Assembly: GCF_905220365.1 (NCBI RefSeq)
Contig: NC_061136.1
Coordinates: forward strand, 10,271,702-10,335,701
DNA: 64,000 nt
DNA from: Vanessa cardui
Lineage: Eukaryota; Arthropoda; Insecta; Lepidoptera; Nymphalidae
Reading direction: 5' to 3'
Shown here: piece by piece, positions 37,030-47,979 of the stretch
Position numbering within the stretch: the first letter of the stretch is position 1
How the letters are laid out: the number at the start of each line of letters is the position of its first letter
The notes under the pieces: generated by a model
Told to the model about the DNA's origin: nothing
The model's input: only the letters and a program-made list of their open reading frames with translations
The model's database searches: none
Made by a program: the position numbers and the translations under genes

Positions 37030-37320
37030 TTTTATTATATCGTAAAGATATATAACATCGCCCGGCCGTTACGAGTCTATGCCTACCAAATGTGGAAGAC
37101 ATTCAAATCGAGAGGAATTGTATTATTTTTATTGTATTATTTACGTAAGGGGAAGGTCGGAGTCTGCGCGCCGGGGAGTTATGCTCATCGATACTGTAAC
37201 CCCTATTGCGCATGTGCGGAAACCTCGGCTGATAATATTCTGATTTCTCATTTTATGAATGCTAATGCGCGGTATCAAAAAAGGCCTGACCTTTCTATGC
37301 CCTCCCTATTAGTAGCGTAA
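37030..37320. promoter_or_regulatory. CG-richer block, possible enhancer or promoter
   Basis: It includes CGCCCGGCCG, GCGCGCCGGGG and TTGCGCATGTGCGG, which is close to the NRF1/Ewg site. A 76-codon plus-strand frame covers it, but the peptide has no recognisable domain and no supporting splice sites. The composition suggests a regulatory element. Confidence 0.25.
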
Positions 37321-37329
37321 TATGTATCA

Positions 37330-38450
37330 GCTCATCATTCTCTCATAATAATTTCATTTATTTCACGTTCTTTAATAGAAACTCAACATTTTTTTTTCGA
37401 AATACCTACTATGATCTAATCTATGTTTAATGATGTTGTAGGTTTTACTACAAAACATTCATATAAAGATTTTACGTACATATATCACAAATAAAAAACT
37501 ATAGACACAAATTTATATTACTCCCTACATATTTAACTATGTACATACATATTTGTATGTAATTAGTTTCGGTTGCATGAATTTGAAATATTGTTTTTTT
37601 TTTCCTGACATAGATAAGTATTTATTTGCTATATTTTACTATTGTACTCATATCTTATTGTGTTTAAATAGAATCTATATAGCACGAAAATGTTTTCGAT
37701 GTAATTCAATCGACATTCCTTCAGTAGATGACTCGCGTGACAAAATTGTATTAAAATTAATGTGTTTTATTACTCAGCAAGTTATTTTCGATGTCATTAA
37801 ACTTCTGAAAATCATAAACAAACTTCTTAATATCAATACGTTGAGCTTGCGTGTCTTCGCTACTTTTATTTTGGAGACTTTTATAACGATGTTAATTTAG
37901 AGACATTGTGTCGTATCTTCATTTCTTTTTAACGACTTTTATATAAATATCACACGCATATATTTTATTTCGCATTGTCATCATTATCGATGACTACGGA
38001 TTACTTATAAACACCGGTAGTGTTTGAAGTGTGGTTAAGCCGTCTGTCTTCTTTTTTTTCAAATGTCAAATTAATAATGACAAAAAGAGACAGCATTAAT
38101 CTGACGATACTTAACTAAATATTCGCTGTATATTTTTTAAGTGAGGCATTAATTCCCTACTATGAAAGACTATTGTCTGATTATAAGAGATAAATAAATG
38201 ATATCTATTTTATGTAATATGGGAAGGCAGACTATTAATTTACCCCCTGATGGATACCAATGTGTCATAGACATTAGCACAATAAGGATACCGTAATTTT
38301 ACCGTCAACCATAAATACGAAGATGTTCTCATATATAAGACTTCAAACCGTAACCATTAATAAAATAAAAATAAAATACTTTGTAGTAGTTTAGAAATCG
38401 CACAAGGCGGTGAGGCCAAATTAAATGACTAGAAATATGATTGTGCGATA
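37330..38450. other. Intergenic AT-rich DNA, nothing recognised
   Basis: A 115-codon frame (37553-37900 plus) is the second longest in the window. Its product is Ile/Leu/Phe/Lys/Asn-rich with scattered Cys and no domain, as random AT-rich sequence would give. Not called as a gene. Confidence 0.5.
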
Positions 38451-38457
38451 CTTCTTT

Positions 38458-38675
38458 ACATAGTATAAAACAAATTCGCTCAACGCTGTCTGTTCCTATG
38501 TATGCTAAGACCTTTAAAATTACGCAACGGATTTTGATGCGGATACTTTTCACTATCATGATTCGAGAGGAAAGTTTTTGTTAATAATACATGGACAATA
38601 TAGTAAACAAATTTTGTAGTAAGTATATTTATTATCAGCATTACAACCGTGCGAAGCCGGGTTGGATAACTACTA
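38458..38675 (+). mobile_element. Helitron-like non-autonomous element, copy C3
   Basis: 'tagtataaaacaaattcgct', 'gctgtctgttcctatgtatg', 'acgcaacggattttgatgcg', 'tacatggacaatatagta' and 'accgtgcgaagccgggttgg' follow copy C2, with a shortened middle. The CTAG-T end is degraded to 'ataactact'. Confidence 0.65.
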
Positions 38676-38934
38676 ACAAATATACCATAGCTAACAGTGC
38701 AGAGGTGGGAAATTATAAGACGTCTCATTATACTTGCTGCTGTATGAATAATTCGATATTTTTATGGACCTCATGAATATATATAATAAATTATGTACTA
38801 CTTATAATATGACAGATATAATAAACAGACAGCTATCCCACAGATAATTATATTTTAATTATAGAACTGTCAGTTTGACAGGACAACTCTTCTACCGTGT
38901 TGAGCTTAACTTAAAACTCTATATTAATTAATAT

Positions 38935-39108
38935 TACAAATGTGAAAGTAACTCTGTATGTCTGTTGCTCTTTGACGATCAAAACGCTGAGTCGAATTTC
39001 ATGAAATTTGGTATGAAGCAAGCTTGAACTCCAAGAATGTACATAGGCTATTTTTTCCCTAACAACCAACACCTTAAAATCCGAGCGAGGTCGAGGGCCA
39101 CTGCTAGT
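38935..39108 (+). mobile_element. Non-autonomous lepidopteran element, family D, best copy D1
   Basis: 'gtgaaagtaactctgtatg', 'ctgttgctctttgacg', 'gaatttcatgaaatttggta', 'tgaagcaagcttgaactcc' and 'tacataggctattttttcc' lead to 'cgagggccactgctagt'. The end CTAG-T (39104-39108) without terminal inverted repeats again fits a Helitron-type element, though the class is not proven. Other copies are at 9630 (minus), 14632 and perhaps 27296. Confidence 0.65.
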
Positions 39109-39119
39109 CGAATATAATT

Positions 39120-40690
39120 TTATTATTTTTTCCTTAGTTTATTAAGAGCCCGGTTTACGTCGTTGATAGGGTTTTATCTATGTTAAATAAAGGTTTATCA
39201 GCTGCTACCTGTTCGGATGACAAACAATACTGTTAATCTACCGTCATACTAAATTATATTAATGTAAACAAAAGATAACGCAGCTACCTCTAATCTTTAT
39301 CTATCACACTATTTTATGAGATAAATCTTAAGCTGAATTGGGTTAATGTGATAAAGTTTATCATTTAGACGAGGTTTTGGAAAATTTCACATAATTAGGT
39401 ATTATGGTTTTGGTTGCGTCTTTGTCCATGAAAACAATTTGACACTGTATGAGTGTATGAACAGCAAGTCGTACTGGGATTTATACCGAAAGCCGTCTTA
39501 ATCCTGGTTTGAGTTGAAAGGGAGGTATTTCCTCTTAAAAGATTGATTAATAGAAATTGATCATCATTACTCAACCCAGGATTTGCGAGAACGCTGTTTG
39601 CTTTCTATTTAGCCTGTCTATAGCTTGAGTGAAAAGTTTATAATTTAATTGGGTATCTGTTATTCTTATAAATTTTATAGGAATTCTACAGTTTATTTAA
39701 TCTGTAATTTAAACGAAAATGTTCGAATGATTGTTATGTAAAACACAGGTAATATAATGTCTGTATTTGGTCGACGTTCATATCATATGGTTTATATAGA
39801 AAAACAACGTCGTCTTAAACAATGTATGTACAGCACATACGCACATAAGATTTATATGTACGAAAGTTTCTGATTAAATCAAATTTTAAATATCTCGTAT
39901 TCTTTTGTTAAGTCTATAGTCTAGAATAAGTGTAAAGTAATTTTATTAAAGTTAAATTAATTTATTTATTTGATTGAAAAATTAGCATAATTTAAATATT
40001 TCGTAGCAGTTTATGTAACCAAATGTACATCAAATTTTTTGTAAGAAAAACCAACTTAAAATCATTCAAGACCCGATATTATAATACGACGCAATAGAAT
40101 AACTTCTATACCTACGTTTCTCAATAAAATATTGTTTGATATTTAATTTGTGTTGTATACGATAACGTGTATTATGAATTAGTATTTTGGCCTTTTTTTC
40201 TTACAATGGCGATCGTGCGTTGATCGAGATTAAAAGAGATAGGTGAGATTCAAATTTAATAAATGACAGATTCGATCAGAGATTCGGTCACAGATTCTCC
40301 TAATCGGCGAAAATATTTCTCCATAAAATTATTATATGTATTAGTTATGTTTATGATATTTGGAATAGAACAAAACATAAACTTTAATGAAACGACAGGA
40401 AGCATACAATAAATCCTATGTCAGTGACCCCGTGACTTGAATACGTATAATTCCGTTATGCGAAACGCGTTTTGTTTGAATAAAAATAACGATCCCTATT
40501 AACTATCAACAGAATTAGCATGATTAGTCACACCTCTACTAGACCAATGTAGCCAGCATTTAGACTCCATTCAACAAATATAGCAATGAATACAAACGTA
40601 AAAAATCAAACATTAATCTAAATTTTCTATAAACGAAATAGGTATTTCATATATTTTGGTATATTACGTAGTTGCAAATATGATTCTAAT
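39120..40690. other. Intergenic AT-rich DNA, nothing recognised
   Basis: No gene, known repeat or marked compositional island was seen. Confidence 0.5.
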
Positions 40691-40734
40691 ATTGAAGTCA
40701 AAATCTGGTTTAGCCGAAAGGGCTTCATAGCAAT

Positions 40735-41110
40735 GTGGCAAAAATGCCGTTCAATTTATTCCCAAATTTTGTCCCGACTGGTCCCTTTTTGTTGCCATCT
40801 GCGTTCCGAAAGTCCAGACAGCTCCACCCTAAAAACCGTTTAGACGAGATTCTTATCCTTTCACTCGCTTGTCAAATCACATATTGTTATCTCACTCTAA
40901 GCGCTGGAACGGCCAGGACCTGTCTCCCGTCTCTTTTTTGCACATGCGTTTAAATTGTTCCATCCTTTCTGGCTCGTAGTAATTCGTGTATTTCCGCTTC
41001 CCACACGAGTGGCAGCCATGTTTGGCGGGACTGTCAAGTCAACGCCAGTTTGGCGCGTATCAGGCAGGATGAACAAGGTCGGTTTCCATCAGTGGAAGCT
41101 TATAATATTA
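40735..41110. promoter_or_regulatory. CG-richer block, possible enhancer
   Basis: Two consecutive plus-strand frames (72 and 74 codons) arise from higher C and G content. Neither peptide has a domain, and stops separate them. The block contains GCAGCCATGTTTGGCGGGA (a PHO core on the minus strand plus an E2F-like TTTGGCGGGA) at about 41016-41034 and GGCAGGATGAACAAGG. It is more likely regulatory than coding. Confidence 0.25.
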
Positions 41111-41179
41111 ATAATTTGTACGTTGAGCGATTACATCATACGGTCATATAATTTTTTTACACATATTAACATTATATAA

Positions 41180-43370
41180 TGACGATTTTCAGATGCAGAT
41201 CGTACTTCTAAGGCAGGGCGTGTGTTCAAACGGAATGACCTTGTAAGTAATTTTATATTTTTAATTTTAAATAATAACTAGATGTTATCTTTTACTATTC
41301 ATAATGGACGTATCATTTACATTAAGTATATTATTCATACTAGCTGACATTAAAATAATTGACTTACAACAAAATTAAGACACATCACAATGCATATTTT
41401 CACACGGTCTATGAGAATTTAAAATATATACAATTATCTAGGTATTTTAATAATAAATATTAAAACAATTTTTTTTATATGTTACATAGTAAGATAATAA
41501 TAGTAGGTTTAACGGTTTTTATTGAATAGTAAATAATTTTATTGATCAGTGTTAGTATATCGGATTTATATTTAAAAAAATATATAATGATCAATATTTA
41601 AATATTTTCGTATATACATATCGCTAATTTTATAATTAAATATCAAAATAAGTCATATAGGATATAAAATAATAAAAAACGAATTTTTAATTTAAAAAAA
41701 TGTGCGTGATATATCCGTAATATAAATATGCATATAATATATCGATATAATATTTTAAGATGTTATCACCCCTAACTTAAGAATGATTTTACAAGCAAAA
41801 TGTAGAAGTTAGAAATCGTTCGTTCTGCATTCACAAGGTTTAAACAAATTCAAACAAAACAAAGGTGTTTAACCTGAATAGGCGTCATAGAGATCAGACA
41901 ATGCGCTCTATGTGCAGCACCAAAGCCTCACCGATAATTGTTTAACAGATTTTACTGGGTCGGTATTTATTAGCGTATACACTTTCAAAGGTTTAATTGT
42001 ATTACTTATTCATATCCCTTACATAATAGATTCTTTAAATAGAATAGCTGTTAGGTAGAAAACGTGTTTTTGTTAAAAGATTTTAACGAAATTATTGAGA
42101 GTAACGCAATGTAACTTTCCAGTTCAATATTAGTATGGATAAGGATTATCAATCATACGCCTAGTGATGTCATTCGAAGATTAATTAATTTATCATAGCT
42201 CATAGGAATAAATTTTATTATATTCACTGATTCTAATAAAATTTGCATCAATAACAAATGTAATTACAATAATAGTTAATGTTTTAGTATGTCTCACAGC
42301 TATTGTTCGAGCTGATGATCTAATAGAACTATTGCATTTAAGGCAATATCAATTTATGTATTGGAGATCATAGCGATAACATAATAAATAATTATGTTTG
42401 AACGTTTTTCTTTTGTTCATAACTAATATTGAATTGTACCGTGAGAGCAAATATGATGAGTTAAATTGTGTAGGATATTTTGCGATCTATATACATATAT
42501 GCAGAGGAACAAAGCGTTGGCATAAAATATAAAAGCTTCTAAAGTTGATGATGCTTTAACCTAGGCTATGTTAAAATAAAGAAAACAGAAAAGTACTAGA
42601 TTTAGAAACCCTTTTTTTATTTACATATTTTTTTTCGTAGTATAGTGCTTATATAAATATACAAACATAATATTATAATCAAAATACAAAATTACGTATT
42701 AAAAACAATTGAGGCTTATTATCAAAATATAACTTTGGACATTTTTTTTAATATTAAGACTAGTCCACACTGCCCACTGCACTATCAAACTGCTAGTGCA
42801 AGAAATATTATGTAAATTAATAAAATTAATAATTACGACTATAAATTGATCTAGGTATAGCTATTAATTATGAAATATACGCTGTTCGAAAAAAAAGGTA
42901 ACTTACTGGAACAAAATATAATTATAAAATATCATTTACAAATATTAAAAAAAAGAATCTAATAAATGGGTTTGATCATATAACTACGACAAATAACTAT
43001 CCATAGAACATAAAATCGCAGTCATCGATAAAGATTCCAAAAAATTGTTCGACATTCAAATTAATGAGTATTCCGATAACTACGAACGAGAAAAAAAACA
43101 ACAACGCCAATGAATCATCTATAACTGTAGAGTCATAAAAACCGTCGGTCTCATAAAAGTTATAAACGATCATATTAGCACTTCGTATATGATCTACCAT
43201 TCCAGTTTCCAGTATAGGAATATTATATTCAATTGTATCACCGGAGGCACATTCATATCTCCCGTGTAAACAGTCAACAATTATGCAGAGCGAACTAACA
43301 AAACGTGTAAATGGGGCAATTACCGCCGCCTATGTAGGCTGCTGTACAATTAGTGACTGGCTAATAGTTT
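41180..43370. other. Intergenic AT-rich DNA, nothing recognised
   Basis: Very AT-rich with long A and T runs. AGATTAATTAATT near 42178 is a Hox-like string. The 67-codon minus frame at 42997-43200 has no domain. Confidence 0.45.
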
Positions 43371-43445
43371 TTCATCACCAATAGTCTCATGCGATACGTC
43401 GTGTGGGAGCTCTTCAGAGTGAGATCGGCTGTCGGTCTGGTCACA

Positions 43446-43546
43446 TCAGTTCTCCGCTTTTAATTTTACTATCCGATCGAAGTATTTTATAAATCGGTTT
43501 GTTTCAAATCATCTTTGTTCTCTATTACAAGTCACTTCTTTAAAGT
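43446..43546 (+). promoter_or_regulatory. Candidate TATA-less promoter and noncoding exon upstream of mir-10
   Basis: TCAGT (43446-43450) is the arthropod initiator core with A+1 at 43448. GATCG sits at exactly +28 to +32 (43475-43479), the position of the downstream promoter element, with four of five bases fitting. There is no TATA box. A strong donor, AA|GTAAGT, follows (GT at 43545-43546), giving a 97-base noncoding exon. Initiator-plus-DPE promoters are usual for insect Hox genes. The simplest role would be the start of the mir-10 primary transcript 2 kb downstream, or a distal Dfd promoter that also transcribes mir-10. This is an inference from motifs. Confidence 0.4.
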
Positions 43547-44199
43547 AAGTTTTTTTATCGCTATTTTTTTTATAATATGTATTTTTATAAATAATTTCCC
43601 GGTATTGTAAAGTCAATATGGAAGATGTTACCATATTGAAAATAATAGTGACGGTCGTTTCTTATATATTTTGGACGTGTTTTATATTTCTTAATGCGCA
43701 AGTTTTTTATCGTAATAAATATTCGTTGAAATCTTTTGATTTAACTGTTTTAATATTCATGTTCATTTATCATACACAAAAACACGAAACAAAAAAAATA
43801 GTATTGACGATAATAAATATTATTAAATTACTGGAAATAGCTATTTGTGTATGCTAAAAATATATTTTTTATTATGTTACATTTTCTGAAAGAGATAAAT
43901 TTGCGTATATTATAATATATTCATTATTTAAAATATCATGCAAAAGCTTCATCATAATATCAAAGGGAACATTTGCAAAGAAGGCGTCGTTGGATCAATA
44001 GTCTGGTAGCCGGCAGTTATTACATACAGTTGCTAACAGTAACGAAATGTCTCGTCCACAAGTCTAATCAAACACCCTCAACACAGTTTTGCAACTAGTG
44101 GGTTGAGCACTCGAAAGATTTGTCCAACAGCTGCTCGATTACACGCCCAGTGTGTTAGAGCCTTGGATAGGCGGCAGCTCTATGTATTCAAGAGGAGAG

Positions 44200-44470
44200 G
44201 TTAACGAGAAGGGGGGGTCAGGTTATGTTGGTGGTAAAGTCATCGGGTCTGGGCCGGGGGCGGCGCTCATTGCTCGCGTCCGGAGTACGCATGCGCTTGT
44301 CCCCTGACCCACTTGCGTCGCGCTGCCGCCGGGCGGATGGCGGCCTCGATACGCCAAGGTTGGCGAATCAACGAATTTCGCCCGCAGACTTAGTGACGCG
44401 CCACTATGGAACAGCCCATCCGAAAAGGGTCGCTCTGATAAAAAGCGGCTTTATTATCTCACTTTTGATA
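44200..44470. promoter_or_regulatory. CpG-rich island upstream of mir-10, possible PRE or promoter
   Basis: This is the most CG-rich block of the window, with dense CpG from about 44240 to 44430. It contains ATGGCGGC (44337-44344, YY1/PHO core), GGGCCGGGGGCGGCG, CGCATGCGC (NRF1-like) and, at its right edge, AAAAGCGGCTTTATTATC with a Hox/Caudal-like TTTATT core. An 86-codon frame (44225-44485) is a by-product of few stops; its Arg-rich peptide has no domain. The position between the candidate exon at 43448 and mir-10 suggests control of mir-10 or Dfd. Confidence 0.4.
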
Positions 44471-45211
44471 TTGTTCGCGTATTAAAATAGTTGAGTGTAA
44501 TGTTTTCGTATAATATTGAAATCGATTTTACGTAATAGGTTGTTGCAATAATTTCCATGACAAGTGTCGATAATAGGGAAGAAAATAATATCGTTTAATA
44601 GAATGATATTGAAAAACTCAAATGTGTGAATAAATTACTTCTGAGTCACGATGACGAAACACTCGCGAAGCACATTATTACGTGTCCGCACGCACTTTGT
44701 ATCATATTGATTAGCATACTCTGTCTAAAATGCATTCTTCGTCTTGTTATCGTCGGCTTCCTTCCGTTGTCTTTGCCTGTACGTAATGGGGATTGACAAA
44801 TTATATATCACATTTTGACTTGTGACTTTCTTGATTGTGACCATCTAATTAAACATTCGCTGTACGGAATTACTCATCAGGACCTTCATTTGTTTGAATA
44901 GTGCCGTCCTCACTTGTCGCGTATGTTTATTTTAAGTGTATCATAGATAGCCTAGTTCAATTACGATGATCGATTACGACAGGACAGCTACTGTCGCTAG
45001 TTACACGCTTTAATGAATTCATTGTGTCTGGCGTGCGCGTAGTGCGCGGTGATTCTACAACAATCGATAAAATATTCCGCCGAGTGTTGACATCACTAAC
45101 ATCAATTGTGATGGATGTGTGGTGTGACTGTTCGTTTTAAATATAGATTAGAATTATATTAATCATTCGCTGTGTGTAACGGCAGGTAAATGTTTATTTC
45201 CTCTTTTGCAG

Positions 45212-45455
45212 ATGCCGTCGAGCTTCGTACTAATCGCGGCGGATGTACTGAGACTTCTCGAGTAAATTTTCCAATTATTATGTACTTTTAAGTTAATATA
45301 GTAATTTACACTGATTGTCTATTATGTAATACGCCTTAGTATATATGTGTTGAAGGGTTTTATGATAATAGATATAATGTTACTGTAGTTTAAGAGTTAC
45401 TTTTCAGCTGTATATAATTGAAGCAACACTGTTGGTGCCTCCGGCATCAATATTA
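45212..45455 (+). ncRNA. Possible exon of the mir-10 primary transcript
   Basis: A strong acceptor, TTTATTTCCTCTTTTGCAG, ends at 45211, 256 bases before the mature miR-10-5p. Spliced to the donor at 43545 it would make a transcript carrying mir-10 in its second exon. Directly after the acceptor is ATG with an 18-codon open frame (MPSSFVLIAADVLRLLE, stop TAA at 45263-45265). A donor-like CGGCAG|GTAAAT also lies 27 bases upstream of the acceptor end (45185), so other splice forms are possible. Transcription is not demonstrated. Confidence 0.3.
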
Positions 45456-45456
45456 G

Positions 45457-45540
45457 TGCCCTACATCTACCCTGTAGATCCGAATTTGTTTGAAGTGAGG
45501 CGACAAATTCGGTTCTAGAGAGGTTTGTGTGGTGCATGCA
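45457..45540 (+). ncRNA. mir-10: mir-10 microRNA precursor
   Basis: The hairpin carries miR-10-5p at 45468-45489 (begins TACCCTGTAGATCC, ends TTTGT) and miR-10-3p at 45504-45526 (begins CAAATTCGG, ends GAGGTTT). The arms are joined by a 14-base loop, TTGAAGTGAGGCGA. CCGAATTTGT pairs perfectly with ACAAATTCGG next to the loop, and the flanks (CTACATCT / GTGTGGTG) extend the stem. miR-10 is conserved across bilaterians at this position in the Hox cluster, on the Scr side of Dfd, and its plus orientation agrees with Scr. It is processed by Drosha and Dicer and loaded into Argonaute. The Scr 3' UTR in the same window contains matches to both arms. Confidence 0.98.
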
Positions 45541-46735
45541 CTGCAACGTACAAGATACAAGAAAAGGACGTGAAATATGATGAAGAATAACTATAAGAAT
45601 ACTATCTGTTCTATAACTTAATCTGTAATATTCTTGTGCATAGGCATTGTTATATAATTATGTTATAACGTATATGTAAATGATACCTTTTACTATCTTA
45701 TGTTTACTTCGACTTGAATATTGAAGATTAAATTTTTATTTCCTTTATTCTGGATATTATTTAGATAGATGAAATTAACCCTTCATTTCATTTAAAATTA
45801 ATTTATAAATATAGAATTAGAAATTGACCAAACGATGATCTTAAGAAGTCTAGTCTAACAAGGAAACCGACTCTTTTTTCATAACTCGTGAAATAAATAA
45901 AGTAATTCCTTTATTCCTATTAGGCTTAAAAGGATAAAAGGAAAAAGGTGACAATTTACAAATTCTCTGATAATTTTTATTATAATACATACCTATTCTA
46001 ATTTATGTAGACTTATTTAATCTTAAATATCCTACTCAATGTATGTCGCATGTGTTAAAGCATTTGTTCTATTATATACATGAAATAATATTCGCAATCT
46101 ATTTCATAATCAAATAAATAAATATTTCAACAAATAATATGTTATGTTTTTTTACCTTACTGTAAATTGTAGATAATACCAAATAATAATTAAAGATATT
46201 TTTTAGTACTCGTAAATAACCTTCTAATTTTATAGAACATGGTTCAATATTCTTACAATTTCATTTGTTTTAAACCAATAAGCCTGTAAAAGTACAATAA
46301 ATTTCAATATTTTGACTAACAGGCGTAGACTTGTAACATTTTTATGATTTTATTCTAAAAAGCTTAAGAATTGAGTTGTTATCCCCGCCGATGAATCTTA
46401 TCGAGACAAATTTTAAGGAAACTCAAAATCATTTACCTTATCATTTGTAATAAGTATAAATAGGTATATGATTAGATTGTTTCAACGATTTTATCTTACA
46501 TTAAAGTTATCTATATACTACCTTATTGATTATGACAATACAGCATGACTTAAGGACGAAGCCACATCTAGGTGCAATATGCAACTTGTACACTAGGCGA
46601 CGCTCTTCTCATAAAGCTATTTTAACATTATCATTTGATATGCTAACACATTCTAGGAGATTAATCTGTTAACTCTCGACCCTGGACGAAGAAAGTTTGG
46701 CTTTCGTTCGTAATTTAAAAAAAAATTGTATACTT
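45541..46735. other. DNA downstream of mir-10, nothing further recognised
   Basis: AT-rich with no repeat family of the window. AATAAATAAAG at about 45894-45904 could end a mir-10 primary transcript. AGATTAATCT near 46658-46667 is one base from the Scr-Exd consensus. Confidence 0.4.
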
Positions 46736-46739
46736 AGTT

Positions 46740-46885
46740 GGTTGGAGATTAAAGATCCAATGGTACATAACATCTTAGTTTCCAAGGTTAGTGACGCATT
46801 GGTAGAATGAGGAATTATTTAGATATATCAGTTACGTTGTCTATGGGCAGTGGTCTCCACTTATCAATCCATTACTTATTAAAAT
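46740..46885 (+). mobile_element. Degraded family B repeat, copy B6
   Basis: 'acataacatcttagtttcca', 'aggttagtgacgcattgg', 'gaatgaggaatta' and 'gttgtctatgggcagtgg' are in family B order; the start is lost. Confidence 0.6.
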
Positions 46886-47210
46886 TATAAGCCAGAATAT
46901 AACTAAATTAAATTATATATAGGAGCCAGAATATTTTTTTACTCATTTGCAACTTAGCTTTAACGACTATTAAATTTTTCTAAGGAACTTCCTTAAAACA
47001 TGCAAGGCAAACAAGTTTCTTTCTTTCGGTGGATGTAGGTGAGGATGTTGTTAATGGTGATTACAAAAATGCAGTTACTAACAAATTCCACGCTTCCACG
47101 GCCCTGCAATTCGATTCTGTAAGAGCTCAATTGTAAAATTTTTACACCAAAAAAAAATATTATTATTATAATGAGTATCACATATAATCTGACTTTTCAC
47201 GTGTTCTACT

Positions 47211-47270
47211 TCGAATTTCGAGTTTTTGCTAACATAAGATGTATTGTGTTAGCAAAAATTCGAAATTCGA
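47211..47270. repeat. 24-bp hairpin with 12-base loop, 1.7 kb past mir-10
   Basis: 47211-47234 (starts TCGAATTTCGAG, ends GCTAACA) pairs with 47247-47270 (starts TGTTAGCAAAAA) with a single difference, which forms a G-U pair in RNA. The length resembles a pre-miRNA stem. No lower stem extends it, the pairing is almost perfect, and there is no known seed, so a fold-back element is equally likely. Confidence 0.6.
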
Positions 47271-47600
47271 TGTCGAGAATCGCTGATTATTGAACACCTA
47301 ATAAGGTTCAGATCTTTTAATTGTATCATGATATCATCTTCTCCTTTGCAGTGTTAAATCTCATCATCTTGCACGAATGCTATTAATTATTATTTAGAGC
47401 AATCATAATTTCTTCAAAAAGTAATCGTAAGTGCTATATGAAAAGGCTTCAAGAAAAAAGTATTTATTATCTATACATTTTCTTTCAACACAAAACGTTT
47501 ATAGACCTAGATAATCAGATAGCCGTTTATCTATTCTACCCATAGAAAAATAAATTCTATGTACATGTTTGTGGAAAATGGGGTGACAAGGTGAAGGAAA

Positions 47601-47866
47601 ACCTAGGTACCACCCACTCATCAGATATTCTACCGCTAAACAACAGTACGCAGTATTGTTGTGTTCCGGTTTGAAGGGTGAGTGAGCCAGTGTAACTACA
47701 GGTACAAGGGACATAGCATCTTAGTTCCCAAGGTTGGTGCCGCATTGACGATGTAAGGAATAATTAATATTTTTTACAGCGTCATTGTCTATGGGTGATG
47801 GTGACCACTTACCATCAGGTGGCCCATTGTGCTCGTCCACAAACCTATTCCGTAAAAATAAAAAAT
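47601..47866 (+). mobile_element. SINE-like repeat, family B, copy B2
   Basis: A nearly complete copy from 'ctaggtaccacccactcatc' through 'ggtttgaagggtgagtgagc' and 'ggtgaccacttaccatcagg' to an A-rich end (about 47853-47866). It directly abuts the tail of a family A SINE (47867-47978). The divergence from B1 is small, so it is relatively young. Confidence 0.85.
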
Positions 47867-47978
47867 CCACCAACCCGCATTGGAACAGCATGGTGGAATA
47901 TGTTTCAAACTCTCTCCTCAATAGGAGACGAGGCCTTAGGCCAGCAGTGGGAAATTTACGGGCTGTTAAAAAAAAGTA
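47867..47978 (+). mobile_element. LINE-like tail of SINE family A, tail-only copy A4
   Basis: 'ccaacccgcattggaacagc', 'tggtggaatatgtttcaaac', 'ctctcctcaataggag' and 'ggccagcagtgggaaattta' then 'cgggctgtt' match the 3' third of the SINE copies at 23197 and 61718. The tRNA-like head is absent. Joined end to end with a family B copy, it may be a 5'-truncated insertion into the A-rich tail, or one composite element. Confidence 0.8.
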
Positions 47979-47979
47979 A

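Noticed and set aside
43618..43857. 79-codon frame with hydrophobic product; similar at 49647-49847 and 37553-37900
   Set aside because: Ile/Phe/Leu/Lys richness follows from AT-rich DNA; no domain, no coding-like composition, no supporting splice or promoter context.
44225..44485. 86-codon Arg/Leu-rich frame in the CpG-rich island
   Set aside because: Few stops are expected in CG-rich DNA; no domain and no conserved feature recognised.
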